64,000 nt of DNA from Oscillibacter valericigenes. Its GTDB lineage: Bacteria; Bacillota; Clostridia; Oscillospirales; Oscillospiraceae. A program made the translations under genes and the position numbers. Below are positions 26,252 to 34,153 of the stretch, piece by piece (position 1 is the stretch's first letter; each line of letters starts with the position of its first letter). Location of the stretch: NCBI RefSeq assembly GCF_021531315.1, contig NZ_JAFBIQ010000009.1, positions 1 through 64,000 on the forward strand, read 5' to 3'. The notes under the pieces were generated by a model. It had not been told where the DNA came from, made no database searches, and worked only from the letters and a program-made list of their open reading frames with translations.

Positions 26252-26508
26252 CAGATAAAATAGGCGTCGTTATCCTCTGCGCCTTTCTGTTCTTTTCGGT
26301 GCTGCGGCTGTTCGCCGCACCGCTGAAGCTCGCGGCGAAGGTGCTGCTCAACACGGCGCTGGGCTTTCTCGCGCTCTTTTTGCTGGGGCTGACCGCGCCG
26401 CTCACCGGCTTTTCGCTGGGGCTGAACTTCTTCAACGCCGTCACGGTCGGCATTCTCGGTGTACCCGGACTGGTGCTGCTGTTGCTGCTGCAAATGCTGT
26501 TTGTTTAG
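26242..26508 (+). CDS. bofA: BofA-family pro-sigma-K processing inhibitor
   Basis: An 88-aa membrane protein with two to three hydrophobic helices (about 6-30, 36-60, 67-88) and the motifs FNAVTVGILGVPGLVLLLLL typical of BofA. In Bacillus it holds the SpoIVFB protease inactive in the outer forespore membrane until sigma-K processing is triggered. Overlap with the yaaL-type gene and position near spoIID support sporulation. Confidence 0.88.
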   Translation: MGLTDKIGVVILCAFLFFSVLRLFAAPLKLAAKVLLNTALGFLALFLLGLTAPLTGFSLGLNFFNAVTVGILGVPGLVLLLLLQMLFV

Positions 26509-26525
26509 CTTACATAAAGTTGGAA

Positions 26526-26548
26526 AGGCCGCCTAATGGGCGGCTTTT
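26526..26548. terminator. Terminator between bofA and the convergent ttcA
   Basis: GCCGCC-TAATG-GGCGGC followed by TTTT; AAAG precedes the left arm so the minus direction also ends in a short T run. Confidence 0.7.
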
Positions 26549-27273
26549 CACTGCTCTTCGCCGCCGATCCCCCAGCCGTAGAGCGGGTAGCGCTGCATCG
26601 CGCCGAAGATCTTCTGCTTGAGGTCGGGGTAGCGCCCCTCCAGCGAGGCGATCAGCTCCTTGACCTCCTGCCGGCGTGTTTCGCCGTTGGCGGGGCAGGG
26701 ATTCTCGACGATGGGGAGCGAGAGCCGCTTTGCGGCATTCACGATCTGCCGCTCCTTAACATAGAGCAGCGGGCGGAGCTGCGTGACATCCGTGCGGCTC
26801 AGATAGGTCACGGGCTGAAAGCAGCCGATGCGCCCCTCGAAGATGAGGCTCATGAGCATGGTTTCAACCGCGTCATCGTAGTGGTGGCCGAGCGCGATTT
26901 TTTTGATGCTGTGCTCGTTCATCGCGGTCGAGAGCGCGCCGCGGCGCAGCTTCGCGCACAGCGAGCAGGGATTTTTCTCCTTGCGCTCCAAAAACACGAC
27001 CTCGTAGATCGGCACCTGTGCGCGGATATACTCCACGCCGAGGCCGCGGCAGTAGTCCGCCACGCCGTCGAAGCTCATGCCCGGCGTGCCGGCCTCGATC
27101 GTCATGGCGACAACGCGGAACGGCTCGGGGTAAAAGCGGCTCAGGCGCGCGAGCGCGGTGAGCGTGAGCAGCGAATCCTTGCCGCCCGAAACGCCGACGG
27201 CAACGGTATCGCCCGCCTGGATCATGTCGTAATCCTCGACGCAGCGGCGCACGAGGCCTAAAATTTCCTGCAT
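26548..27273 (-). CDS. TtcA-like tRNA 2-thiocytidine synthetase (PP-loop ATPase)
   Basis: A 241-aa PP-loop enzyme: SGGKDS (about 32-37), central CSLC cysteine pair in KNPCSLCAKLRRG, and GHHYDDAVETML. These are hallmarks of the TtcA group that thiolates C32 of tRNA via an iron-sulfur cluster. The start at 27273 is chosen for GGAGGG 8 nt upstream. Firmicutes homologs can act on other positions, so substrate is inferred. Confidence 0.85.
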   Translation of the reverse strand: MQEILGLVRRCVEDYDMIQAGDTVAVGVSGGKDSLLTLTALARLSRFYPEPFRVVAMTIEAGTPGMSFDGVADYCRGLGVEYIRAQVPIYEVVFLERKEKNPCSLCAKLRRGALSTAMNEHSIKKIALGHHYDDAVETMLMSLIFEGRIGCFQPVTYLSRTDVTQLRPLLYVKERQIVNAAKRLSLPIVENPCPANGETRRQEVKELIASLEGRYPDLKQKIFGAMQRYPLYGWGIGGEEQ

Positions 27274-27392
27274 GGTCGGGTGTCCCTCCGAAAGAAAAAG
27301 TGAAAATTTCAATTTGCCATCTTCGAAAACGAGAGCAAATCGAAGAAAAAATGAGATTTCGAGAGTATTATATATTCTAAATCAAATTGGTG

Positions 27393-27504
27393 TTGACACA
27401 CTCGCCGGGAAGTGCTATAAATAGCCTTGTTCCGATTTTAACAGGGAACAGAGAAAATGTAAAGCGAAAGCATACATGATAGATTGAAACGGAGGAAACA
27501 CACC
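27393..27504 (+). promoter_or_regulatory. Promoter and 5' leader of rplM-rpsI
   Basis: TTGACA (27393-27398), 17-bp spacer, TATAAA (27416-27421). The leader of about 75 nt forms a hairpin TGTTCC...GGGAACA (about 27428-27451), then leads to GGAGG before rplM. L13 autoregulatory leaders occur in Firmicutes, so this may be one; no consensus could be checked. Confidence 0.65.
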
Positions 27505-27936
27505 ATGTCCACTTTTATGGCGAACAAGGGCAACATCGAGCGTAAGTGGTACGTCATCGACGCTGCCGGCAAGCCCATGGGCAAGACCGCGGTCGTGGCA
27601 GCCGATCTGCTGCGCGGCAAGCTCAAGGTCACCTACACCCCGCACGCCGACTGCGGCGACAACGTCATCATCATCAACGCGTCCAAGGCCGTTCTCACCG
27701 GCAACAAGATGGAGCAGAAGTATTATCGTACTCACTCCGGCTGGGTCGGCGGCCTCAAGGAGACCAAGTACCGCATCCTCATGCAGGAAAAGCCCGAGCT
27801 TGCGATGCGCGTCGCAGTCCGCGGCATGATGCCCCGCAACACCGTCACCAAGGACTCCCTCAAGCGCCTGCACATCTATGCCGGCGAGGCCCATGAGCAG
27901 CAGGCTCAGAAGCCCGAAGTCTGGGAAGTCAAGTAA
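27505..27936 (+). CDS. rplM: 50S ribosomal protein L13
   Basis: A 143-aa protein with the expected KWYVIDAAGKPMGKTA start, LLRGKLKVTYTPHADCGDNVIIINA core and PEL-MRVAVRGMMPRNT C-terminal signature. The start at 27505 follows GGAGG. It is followed by rpsI in the standard L13-S9 operon. Confidence 0.97.
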   Translation: MSTFMANKGNIERKWYVIDAAGKPMGKTAVVAADLLRGKLKVTYTPHADCGDNVIIINASKAVLTGNKMEQKYYRTHSGWVGGLKETKYRILMQEKPELAMRVAVRGMMPRNTVTKDSLKRLHIYAGEAHEQQAQKPEVWEVK

Positions 27937-27952
27937 AGGAGGATAAAGAAGA

Positions 27953-28357
27953 ATGTATCAGTCTAAAAAGCCTTACCTCTACGGCACCGGCCGCAGAAAG
28001 TCCTCCGTTGCCCGCGTGCATCTTTTTGAGAACGGCACCGGCGCCATCACCATCAACGGCCGCGACATCGACGAGTATTTCGGTCTCGAGACCCTCAAGA
28101 TGGTCGTCCGTCAGCCCCTGGTCGCCACCGAGACCCTCGGCAAGGTCGACATTGTTGCCACCGTCGAGGGCGGCGGCGTGTCCGGTCAGGCCGGCGCTCT
28201 GCGTCACGGCGTTTCCCGCGCCCTGCTGCTCGTCAATCCCGAGTACCGCGCCATTCTCAAGAAGGCCGGCTTCCTCACCCGCGATCCTCGTATGAAGGAG
28301 CGCAAGAAGTACGGCCTCAAGGCTGCCCGTCGCGCGCCGCAGTTCTCCAAGCGCTGA
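27953..28357 (+). CDS. rpsI: 30S ribosomal protein S9 (3' end is an attachment site)
   Basis: A 134-aa protein with [13 protein letters not shown] near the start, GRDIDEYF and a basic C-terminus ending in RRAPQFSKR, the tail that reaches the ribosomal P site. The AGGAGG ribosome binding site precedes it. The last 46 nt of the gene before the stop are repeated near 41.9 kb at the other end of a genomic island, so the island entered at this 3' end while leaving the protein intact. The stop codon and following terminator come from the island. Confidence 0.97.
   Translation: MYQSKKPYLYGTGRRKSSVARVHLFENGTGAITINGRDIDEYFGLETLKMVVRQPLVATETLGKVDIVATVEGGGVSGQAGALRHGVSRALLLVNPEYRAILKKAGFLTRDPRMKERKKYGLKAARRAPQFSKR
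28308..28353 (+). other. Left attachment site (attL) in the 3' end of rpsI
   Basis: The 46 nt here match 41903-41948 at 39 positions. The rightmost 14 (CAGTTCTCCAAGCG, 28340-28353) are identical and are the probable crossover core. Confidence 0.8.
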
Positions 28358-28366
28358 TTTTTCAAG

Positions 28367-28401
28367 AAAAGCCAGAAACTGCAATGGTTTCTGGCTTTTT
28401 T
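28367..28401 (+). terminator. Element-supplied terminator of the rplM-rpsI operon
   Basis: AAAAGCCAGAAAC/GTTTCTGGCTTTT with a 7-nt loop and a long T run. It replaces the native terminator that now lies at 41964-41996, beyond the island. Confidence 0.88.
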
Positions 28402-28450
28402 CTTTTTGCTTGATCTGGTTTGTTTTGACCTGCAACAGCCCTTTTAGAAT

Positions 28451-28499
28451 GGGCTAAAACTGGGCTAAATTGCGAGAAAAGGGCTAAAAAAAGGGCTAA
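28451..28499 (+). repeat. Four GGGCTAA(A) direct repeats near attL
   Basis: GGGCTAAA at 28451, 28462 and 28481, and GGGCTAA at 28493, all in the same direction. Two more copies lie near attR. They fit integrase arm-type binding sites. Confidence 0.65.
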
Positions 28500-28795
28500 T
28501 TTTTAGCTGCCTTTCTCTCTCGTATTTTCTTGTCAAGCAGCTCTATTGCTCCCGGCTTTTTAATGAATTCTCTGTAGCATTCCAATGTCGCCGCAGCAAG
28601 TCTGTCTCTAACATAATCCGGCACGGAATCAAGGTCAAATTCAACATGATCGGTGCGGTCATAGATGATTCCCTCATGTTCAATGCTTTCCGCTTTTTGT
28701 GTACTTCCGTCAAGCTTGACAACCACAATATACTGCGCGGGCTTCGTTCTGCTTTTGTACGCTGCGGAATTTGATTCACCGTTCTTTTGCTTCAT
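28496..28795 (-). CDS. Hypothetical protein (99 aa)
   Basis: The start at 28795 follows GGGGGT by 7 nt. The protein has a basic N-terminus, a beta-rich centre (YIVVVKLDGSTQKAESIEHEGIIYDRTDHVEFDL) and a helical lysine-rich C-terminus (ELLDKKIRERKAAKN). Its position between attL and the rest of the island is where an excisionase or attachment accessory protein could be, but no such motif is visible. Family not recognised. Confidence 0.6.
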   Translation of the reverse strand: MKQKNGESNSAAYKSRTKPAQYIVVVKLDGSTQKAESIEHEGIIYDRTDHVEFDLDSVPDYVRDRLAAATLECYREFIKKPGAIELLDKKIRERKAAKN

Positions 28796-28912
28796 AATCA
28801 ATACCCCCATAATTATTTGGACTATCGGTCCACCCACAATATAGCATAACATCACCGCCTCCGGGCGATGCTCCAGTGCAATTCTGGTGAGTCCCGCATT
28901 CGGACATAAAAA

Positions 28913-28942
28913 AAGACCCGACTGCTGCAACAGTCAGGTCTT
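28913..28942 (-). terminator. Hairpin terminator
   Basis: AAGACCCGACTG/CAGTCAGGTCTT with a 6-nt loop and one G-T pair, followed in the minus direction by seven Ts. Confidence 0.7.
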
Positions 28943-29049
28943 GCGCCCTCAGGCGATATGGTTTTGCACTATCGATACTATATTACAACCATATCACAAT
29001 TTGCGCAGACAGTCAAGCCGGCTGGACTGCGCAAGGAAGGATGAGCGCC

Positions 29050-29160
29050 ATGTCTGAAGCTATTGATGTCATTGCCGAGGAAACGGAGGTAAGCACGACA
29101 GAGCTGGCGACGGTGCTGGACGTGTCTGTCCGGCAAACAATAGGTGATATGATAATCTAA
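29050..29160 (+). CDS. Small open frame (36 aa), possibly real
   Basis: ATG at 29050 has AAGGAAGG 9 nt upstream. It encodes MSEAIDVIAEETEVSTTEL followed by ATVLDVSVRQTIGDMII, an acidic helix then a helix-turn-helix-like end. A hairpin that may act as terminator, GCGGCAGCTGC/GCAGTTGCCGC, follows at 29161-29190. It may be a remnant of a regulator. Evidence is limited to the ribosome binding site and terminator. Confidence 0.35.
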   Translation: MSEAIDVIAEETEVSTTELATVLDVSVRQTIGDMII

Positions 29161-29190
29161 GCGGCAGCTGCCATGAGAGCAGTTGCCGCT

Positions 29191-29415
29191 TTAATATTTC
29201 CGATTGCGCCGATGGCGCGAGTAATATCCGATCCATTTTCCTGTTGTTATCCTGGCGTCACATGGCCGACCTGCATCTTTGGGAATGATCCAGGCATGGC
29301 CGACCTTTCCGGCACCAGCGACCCTGCCGAGGTTACACAGGCGAAGCACGCTTGCCATGGTCATACCCCACTGCTCCGCAGCTTCCCTCGTAGACATGTA
29401 ATCGTCAACAGCCAT
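29191..29415 (-). CDS. Excisionase-like helix-turn-helix protein (74 aa)
   Basis: The protein has the pattern MSTREAAEQWGMTMASVLRLC then GHAWIIPKDAGRPCD, shared with small MerR/excisionase-type DNA-binding proteins of integrative elements. The start at 29415 (MAVDDYM) is behind AGGGACGGGG; a TTG 21 nt upstream is less likely. It may assist excision or control element genes. Confidence 0.7.
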   Translation of the reverse strand: MAVDDYMSTREAAEQWGMTMASVLRLCNLGRVAGAGKVGHAWIIPKDAGRPCDARITTGKWIGYYSRHRRNRKY

Positions 29416-29656
29416 ATTCCCCGTCCCTTTCGCCAAAACAATACCAAAAGCAGCTGATATTTAACCGATTTTTCCAACGCAAAGCGGAACGGAAATGACA
29501 ATTTTTCGCTCCGGCAACTACGCGAAAATCGGGGTCGGCGAGCCCGCGGCAAAGGGCCGCCCCCTCTTCACAGTACCTTGCACCTCTGGCGTCATGATAC
29601 CAGCTCGGAACGCTTTGGAACAGGCAAACCGGGTGGGTGATCTTGCGCTTTCCCGC

Positions 29657-29700
29657 AGTCCTCCTTTCGTGCGATATGCTCTTTGCACGAAAGGAGGGCT
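29657..29700 (+). promoter_or_regulatory. Hairpin that buries the ribosome binding site of the DUF6431 gene
   Basis: CCTCCTTTCGTGC (29660-29672) pairs perfectly with GCACGAAAGGAGG (29685-29697); three more pairs, one of them a G-U, extend the stem to 29657-29700. The AAAGGAGG of the next gene lies entirely within the right arm, so the RNA would hide it unless opened. Confidence 0.75.
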
Positions 29701-29703
29701 TTT

Positions 29704-30036
29704 ATGCTTGTTGCAACGCACTACACGGTATCTTTAGACATTGGCAAGGGTGTTTATGTGGTGAGGAACAAAGACGCGCCTATGTGTCCTGAATGCGGTG
29801 TTCTGATGTCCGGCTACGATCACCGGAAAAGGAAGGCCATAGGAGCAGACGGCAAGCCTCGCATCTTTCTGATCCGGCGCCTGCGCTGCCCGGTGTGTAG
29901 ACAGATCCATGCTGAGATCCCAGACAGCTTGATCCCGTACAAGCACTATGCGTCTGAGGTCATCAAGACTGTACAGCAGGGGGATGATTCTCTCTGTCCA
30001 GCCGATGATTCCACAATCCGCAGGTGGAAAAAATGA
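29704..30036 (+). CDS. DUF6431-like zinc-ribbon protein
   Basis: A 110-aa protein: start at 29704 behind AAAGGAGG. Zinc-ribbon cysteines are in CPECGVLM (about residues 27-34) and CPVCRQIHAEIPDSLIPYKHY, then a short DDSTIRRWKK end. The pattern fits DUF6431, a family often found near transposase-like genes and resembling the N-terminal zinc ribbon of IS transposases. It could be a DNA-binding fragment or regulator. Translation is probably limited by the upstream hairpin. Confidence 0.75.
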   Translation: MLVATHYTVSLDIGKGVYVVRNKDAPMCPECGVLMSGYDHRKRKAIGADGKPRIFLIRRLRCPVCRQIHAEIPDSLIPYKHYASEVIKTVQQGDDSLCPADDSTIRRWKK

Positions 30037-30178
30037 GTTTACCCACCTGCTTTGCCTGTACTTATCCGCTCCGGCTCAGTATGCTTTATATGAACGAATT
30101 CGTATCACCTTGTAGTAGGAGGGGATATTGGAACAGTTGCACCGGGCATTTATCAAAAATAGAAAGGAGCGAAATATC

Positions 30179-31990
30179 ATGAAGAAATCATCAAAACTGT
30201 TCTCTGCAATTTTGGCTGTGATGCTTATGGTTTCCGCTTTGGGCGCTATTCCCGCAAATGCCGTCGAAGCCGAGGTGACAGTGAATTCTCTGCCAGAGCT
30301 TGAGGAGGCTATAGCTGCAGCAGTCAATGGGGATATGATCTACATTGCCAAGGATATAGATATCCAGGAGGAAGTAAGCTTAGGAAGCGTTGACAAGACC
30401 GTGTTCCTCGCCGGAGCCGAAGGGACAAGCGTTGTCCTTTCAATATCGCCGGATTTTCCAGATGGGCAGTCTGTCTCTTTTGCGAATCTTGTATTTTGTG
30501 GCGGTCAGAGCAGCGGCCTTTCATTTGTCCAGAGCGGGGGCACCTCTTATTTCCAGACAGTGAGATTTCAACACCCGAATGAGAGTTCGGGGAAAAGCGC
30601 CTGTCTCGTTGAAGCTGGTAATGCTACTTTTTCAAACTGCCACTTCGAGGAAGGCCGCGCAGAAAAGGGCGGTCACATCTATGCGGGAACCGATGCCGCA
30701 GTCCACGCGGATAACTGTGTCTTTATGACAGGGGCTGCGTCTGAATGCGGCGGCTCCATTTACGCGCTCGGCTCTGTCAATATTACGGACTGCTCTTTTT
30801 CCAATGGCGGTGCTGAAAATGCTGGAGGCAGCGTCTACGCGGCAGGACCGCTGCGATTGGTAGACTGCACCTTTTATGGCGGCAATTCCGGCATGGGCGG
30901 ACAGCTCTTTTGTTCCGATACCGCCGCTGAAATCATAGGCTGCTCTTTCGCTCAGGGGTACGCTTCACGATATGGGGGAGGAATCGGCTCGGATGGAGAC
31001 ATCTCCATTGCCGATTGCACGATCACCAGCTGCTCTGCTGGACAGTACGGCGGCGGAGTATGGAGCGCAGGTACCGCCGAGATCCAGCGGTGTAAAATCT
31101 ATGGCAACTCCGCAGAAATTGCGGGTGCAGACTTATATGCAGCGAATGGCCTCACAGCACTTGACACCGCTGGGGACTACCTGACGCTTTATGAAAGCGA
31201 ACTCGCCGCCGCAGAGATGAACGCCGCAGGCTGGTATCTTGATGACGCCTCGCAGCGCTATGCCGGAAATTCTCCAACTATGGCATTTGCAACTCCGAGC
31301 GAAGCCAACGGCCAGCCGATTGCGTTGGCATTCGCCCTTAGCCGGGTTTCGTTGCCCGATCCGCCGGAGGAGGATTCCGGCAATGACTCCCAGTCCGATC
31401 CGCCGGTGCCAACAACGCCGCCTTCATCGTCTTCCAGACATCACAGCAGTGGGACAACTTCACCGGCGCAAAATAATAAACCCACAAGAACTCCGTTGCG
31501 TTGTGGCACCGCCGAGATCAACACTTCTGCAGCAGCTGAGTTGTGCCAAGTATTGCCGAAATATATTCCAGAAGGCAAGATTATCTCCCGCGCGGAAGCA
31601 ACCGGCTATCTCTATGGGATTTTGGATCGCGAAGCAACCGCTGGCACTTCTCCAAAGACGCCGGCCTTTTATTCCGACACAGAGAACATTGCCTATCGGA
31701 AGGAAATAGATTCGCTCACTGAGGATGGAATATTCTCCGGATGCGGAAATAGCAGGTTTGCCCCAGACAGTCCTCTGACCCGCGCGCAGATGATTATGAT
31801 CTTCGCTCGCTTTGTTGAGCCGCAAGAGTACGGCATCAGGCATATGGACATAACTGGTCACTGGGCGGAATCCGGGATAAAAACAGCAGTTGCGTTGGGC
31901 TGGATGGAGGACAACCCGATCGATCTTCATGCTGCAATTACTCTAAGTGATTTCGTGTCCTTCTTGTCTAAGGTCGTAAACGCGCAATGA
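30179..31990 (+). CDS. Secreted beta-helix protein with C-terminal SLH-like repeats
   Basis: A 603-aa surface protein. The start at 30179 follows GAAAGGAGCG. A signal peptide (LFSAILAVMLMVSALGAIPANA) leads to a right-handed parallel beta-helix (about 40-370) with repeats of the type GGSIYALGSVNITDCSFSNGG. A proline/serine linker (DSGNDSQSDPPVPTTPPSSSSRHHSS) joins it to C-terminal SLH-like segments (FYSDTENIAYRKEIDSLTEDGIFSG; RFAPDSPLTRAQMIMIFAR; ITGHWAESGIKTAVALGWM) that would hold it at the cell wall. It is a cargo gene of the island, likely involved in adhesion or glycan binding. Confidence 0.88.
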   Translation: MKKSSKLFSAILAVMLMVSALGAIPANAVEAEVTVNSLPELEEAIAAAVNGDMIYIAKDIDIQEEVSLGSVDKTVFLAGAEGTSVVLSISPDFPDGQSVSFANLVFCGGQSSGLSFVQSGGTSYFQTVRFQHPNESSGKSACLVEAGNATFSNCHFEEGRAEKGGHIYAGTDAAVHADNCVFMTGAASECGGSIYALGSVNITDCSFSNGGAENAGGSVYAAGPLRLVDCTFYGGNSGMGGQLFCSDTAAEIIGCSFAQGYASRYGGGIGSDGDISIADCTITSCSAGQYGGGVWSAGTAEIQRCKIYGNSAEIAGADLYAANGLTALDTAGDYLTLYESELAAAEMNAAGWYLDDASQRYAGNSPTMAFATPSEANGQPIALAFALSRVSLPDPPEEDSGNDSQSDPPVPTTPPSSSSRHHSSGTTSPAQNNKPTRTPLRCGTAEINTSAAAELCQVLPKYIPEGKIISRAEATGYLYGILDREATAGTSPKTPAFYSDTENIAYRKEIDSLTEDGIFSGCGNSRFAPDSPLTRAQMIMIFARFVEPQEYGIRHMDITGHWAESGIKTAVALGWMEDNPIDLHAAITLSDFVSFLSKVVNAQ

Positions 31991-32238
31991 TCAGAATTCA
32001 GCTATCAAAGCTCTTGGGTGAGAAGCGGCTGACCCAGGCAGACATAGCAAGGATGACCGGGATCAGGGCTGGTACGATCAACGACCTCTACCATGAAATC
32101 GCCACACGAATCAGCCTTGAGCATCTGGACCTGCTTTGTGAGGCCCTCGACTGCGATATAAGTGACCTGCTCACCCGAAGCAAAAGAGATTCGCCCTATG
32201 TAGCACAGCAACTCCGCCATCGTGCCGGGCATAAATGA
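31987..32238 (+). CDS. XRE-family helix-turn-helix regulator (83 aa)
   Basis: The pattern RIQLSKLLGEKRLTQADIARMTGIRAGTINDLYHE and LDLLCEALDCDISDLLT is typical of small Cro/CI-like regulators. It overlaps the stop codon of the surface-protein gene by 4 nt (ATGA), so both are translated together, an unusual pairing of regulator and surface cargo. Confidence 0.85.
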   Translation: MIRIQLSKLLGEKRLTQADIARMTGIRAGTINDLYHEIATRISLEHLDLLCEALDCDISDLLTRSKRDSPYVAQQLRHRAGHK

Positions 32239-32240
32239 AG

Positions 32241-32275
32241 AAATAGCAGGCGCCGCTCTGACGCCTGCTATTTTT
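32241..32275. terminator. Bidirectional terminator
   Basis: AAATAGCAGGCG/CGCCTGCTATTT with a 9-nt loop, followed by TTTTT on the plus strand; it separates two convergent regulator genes. Confidence 0.85.
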
Positions 32276-32483
32276 ATATCTCTGTCCCATCGGGAAATTT
32301 GAAATAACAAACAAATTCCGCTCCAAGCGCGGAAGCAATCGCGTCGAGATCGGCAGAAGAGAACTTTCCAGTCTTGATGCGCTGACCGAAGGCCTGTGAA
32401 GTCGTCCCCATTTTGCGAGCAAGTTCGGCTTCGCTCATTTTTGCATAGGTTTCCGCGAGCTTGATCTTTGTTGAAATATCCAT
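32274..32483 (-). CDS. Small HTH repressor-like protein (69 aa)
   Basis: Start at 32483 behind GGAGGTG. The helix-turn-helix lies at about residues 14-50 (KMSEAELARKMGTTSQAFGQRIKTG) and the end DLDAIASALGAEFVCYFKFPDGTEI is seen in phage-type Cro-like proteins. It is divergent from the long plus-strand gene block starting at 32653; matching promoter-spacer sequences suggest it represses both directions. Confidence 0.8.
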   Translation of the reverse strand: MDISTKIKLAETYAKMSEAELARKMGTTSQAFGQRIKTGKFSSADLDAIASALGAEFVCYFKFPDGTEI

Positions 32484-32502
32484 GTGCACACCTCCTGAAC
32501 AT

Positions 32503-32602
32503 AATATAAACGAAAACCTTTCTAATGTCAAATAAAAAGCTTCAAATATACAGGAAAACATTAAAGAAAACCATTGACATCTGAAAGGAAATCCTTTATA
32601 AT
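32503..32602. promoter_or_regulatory. Divergent promoters sharing TTGACATnnGAAAGG
   Basis: Plus strand: TTGACA (32574-32579), 17 bp, TATAAT (32597-32602). Minus strand: TTGACA read at 32526-32531, 17 bp, TATATT at 32503-32508. In both, the -35 is followed by TWWGAAAGG-like sequence, and the plus spacer carries the dyad AAAGGA-AA-TCCTTT. A common repressor is likely. Confidence 0.75.
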
Positions 32603-32652
32603 AATACTCGTAAGGCAGAGGAAAAGCCTCTTACGAAAGGACGGTGAGGTGA

Positions 32653-32766
32653 ATGAACGAGATGCAGGTCGCGGAGGCTCTGCTGAGAGCGATCCTCGAA
32701 CTCATTGAGAAGTGCGAGACGCTTGAAGAACTCAGAGCCAGCGTGAAGCGAATCATGGGTAAGTAA
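32653..32766 (+). CDS. Small helical protein (37 aa)
   Basis: ATG at 32653 follows GGTGAGGTG and a strong promoter 50 bp upstream. The peptide is a single amphipathic, glutamate-rich helix (AEALLRAILELIEKCETLEEL). As first gene after the divergent operator it may act in the element switch, but no family is recognised. Confidence 0.55.
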   Translation: MNEMQVAEALLRAILELIEKCETLEELRASVKRIMGK

Positions 32767-32889
32767 AAAAGTGAGCGGCCGCCCCGCAAAGAACGCCGCT
32801 CACAACACCCCGAAAGGCGAGCGGGAAGCCTTACTCCCGCCGCCTTGATTATAACCGAGTAAGGCAGAAAAATCAAGGAGGAACGCAAA

Positions 32890-33486
32890 ATGATGATGTC
32901 CGAATTTATTGACCGAACCGGCTTCGAGCCGACCGCCAAAGAGTACGCCAAGATCGAAGAAGCCTATTACGACTTCGACGGTGACAAGGACGCCTTTTGT
33001 AAGGCTTTCGTCAAAGACGGCGGGGCGAGGAAGCTCTGCAAGGCCAGAGCCGCCGAGATCGACCGCCTGAATAGCTTGCTTCTGGAGAGCGAGCGGCAGT
33101 ACAAGAAGGATATGGCCGACCGTGAAAAGCGGATCGATGAGCTGACCGCCGAGCTGGACCGTGAGCTTGAATGGAAGCCCAGCGATGGTGCCGGCACGAA
33201 CATGGAACAGAAGCGTTACGAGGAGCTTGCCAAATACGGCAAGGCGATGACCGACGAGGAGGCCAAGGCGTTTATCGCTGACGAGTGCGGCTTCGATCCC
33301 GAGAAGATCCGCATTCTGCACGAGGTCAACACCTACGAGGTCAACAAGCACCGCCGCCTTCGCAAGTCTGGCACCTTTGACCGCGCGCCCGTGTACGAGG
33401 CCACCGATTGGAACTATGTCCGCTTTGACTGTGCCTGCTTCATGTATGAGCTGGTCAACGGCGAGCTTCGCTTCTACTGCTGCTAA
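32890..33486 (+). CDS. Hypothetical coiled-coil protein (198 aa)
   Basis: Start at 32890 (ATG ATG ATG) behind AAGGAGG. Residues 40-95 are a long charged helix with coiled-coil spacing (AAEIDRLNSLLLESERQYKKDMADREKRIDELTAEL); the N-terminus (FIDRTGFEPTAKEYAKIEEAYYDFDGDKDAFCKAF) resembles small proteins seen in phage and integrative elements. The C-terminal part contains NTYEVNKHRRLRKSG and ends in a cysteine pair. Function unknown. Confidence 0.75.
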   Translation: MMMSEFIDRTGFEPTAKEYAKIEEAYYDFDGDKDAFCKAFVKDGGARKLCKARAAEIDRLNSLLLESERQYKKDMADREKRIDELTAELDRELEWKPSDGAGTNMEQKRYEELAKYGKAMTDEEAKAFIADECGFDPEKIRILHEVNTYEVNKHRRLRKSGTFDRAPVYEATDWNYVRFDCACFMYELVNGELRFYCC

Positions 33487-33531
33487 ATCACCACCCGCCC
33501 CGGAGGTTACGAGGGCAAGGAGGTAATAACG

Positions 33532-33897
33532 ATGTTAGACAGAGAGATTGCTAAGGAAATTCGCAAGGCGAATGGAGATGGTGGTCGTGAAGCTAAGCTT
33601 AAGCTGCTGCGGCAAGTGAAGGCTGCGAATAAAGACCTATCCAGCACTAATGTCCGTGACCGCTTCGATGAAATTATGAAAAAACATGGTCGCGTACCTG
33701 TGGCAATTTGTGTGGGCGTTACAGCTGTAATGAGAAAAGATCGGCTGAACCGCTGGATTGTCGATTGGGGGCGAGAGGTGCTTGCCCTTTGGACTAACAG
33801 GCCACATGATATTTCTGCGGCGCTGATAGAAGATAACCTGCACCCGTCCAGAATTGAAGAATATGCCGGTGGCTTTGTGCGAGCCACGACCGAATGA
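33532..33897 (+). CDS. Hypothetical protein (121 aa)
   Basis: ATG 33532 follows AAGGAGG. Helical N-terminus with many lysines, then VAICVGVTAVMRKDRLNRWIVDWGREVLALWTNRP and a C-terminal LHPSRIEEYAGGFVRATTE motif. The composition suggests a soluble element-encoded protein; family not recognised. The stop overlaps the ribosome binding site of the next gene. Confidence 0.7.
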   Translation: MLDREIAKEIRKANGDGGREAKLKLLRQVKAANKDLSSTNVRDRFDEIMKKHGRVPVAICVGVTAVMRKDRLNRWIVDWGREVLALWTNRPHDISAALIEDNLHPSRIEEYAGGFVRATTE

Positions 33898-33909
33898 GGA
33901 GGTTTGACC

Positions 33910-34140
33910 ATGAACAAAATCCGCAGAAAGAGCCTGCAAAGCATCATCGACCAGTTGGAGGAGCTGAAGGGCAGTCTCGAAGATCTCCAGGCCGAGGAGG
34001 AAGAGTACCGCGACAATATCCCTGAGAATATGCAGGAGAGCGAACGCTATGAAAAGGCAGACGAGGCCTGCGACAACCTCTCCGAAGCCGTAGATAACCT
34101 GGAGGAAGTCATCAGCAGCATCGAAGCTGCCATTGAGTGA
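33910..34140 (+). CDS. Short coiled-coil protein (76 aa)
   Basis: The start at 33910 follows GAGGAGG. The whole protein is acidic and helical (IIDQLEELKGSLEDLQAEEEEYRDNIPENMQESERYEKADEACDNL), a pattern common in small phage/element proteins. No enzymatic motif. Tight spacing with both neighbours indicates one operon. Confidence 0.7.
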   Translation: MNKIRRKSLQSIIDQLEELKGSLEDLQAEEEEYRDNIPENMQESERYEKADEACDNLSEAVDNLEEVISSIEAAIE

Positions 34141-34153
34141 AAGGAGCGTCTGT

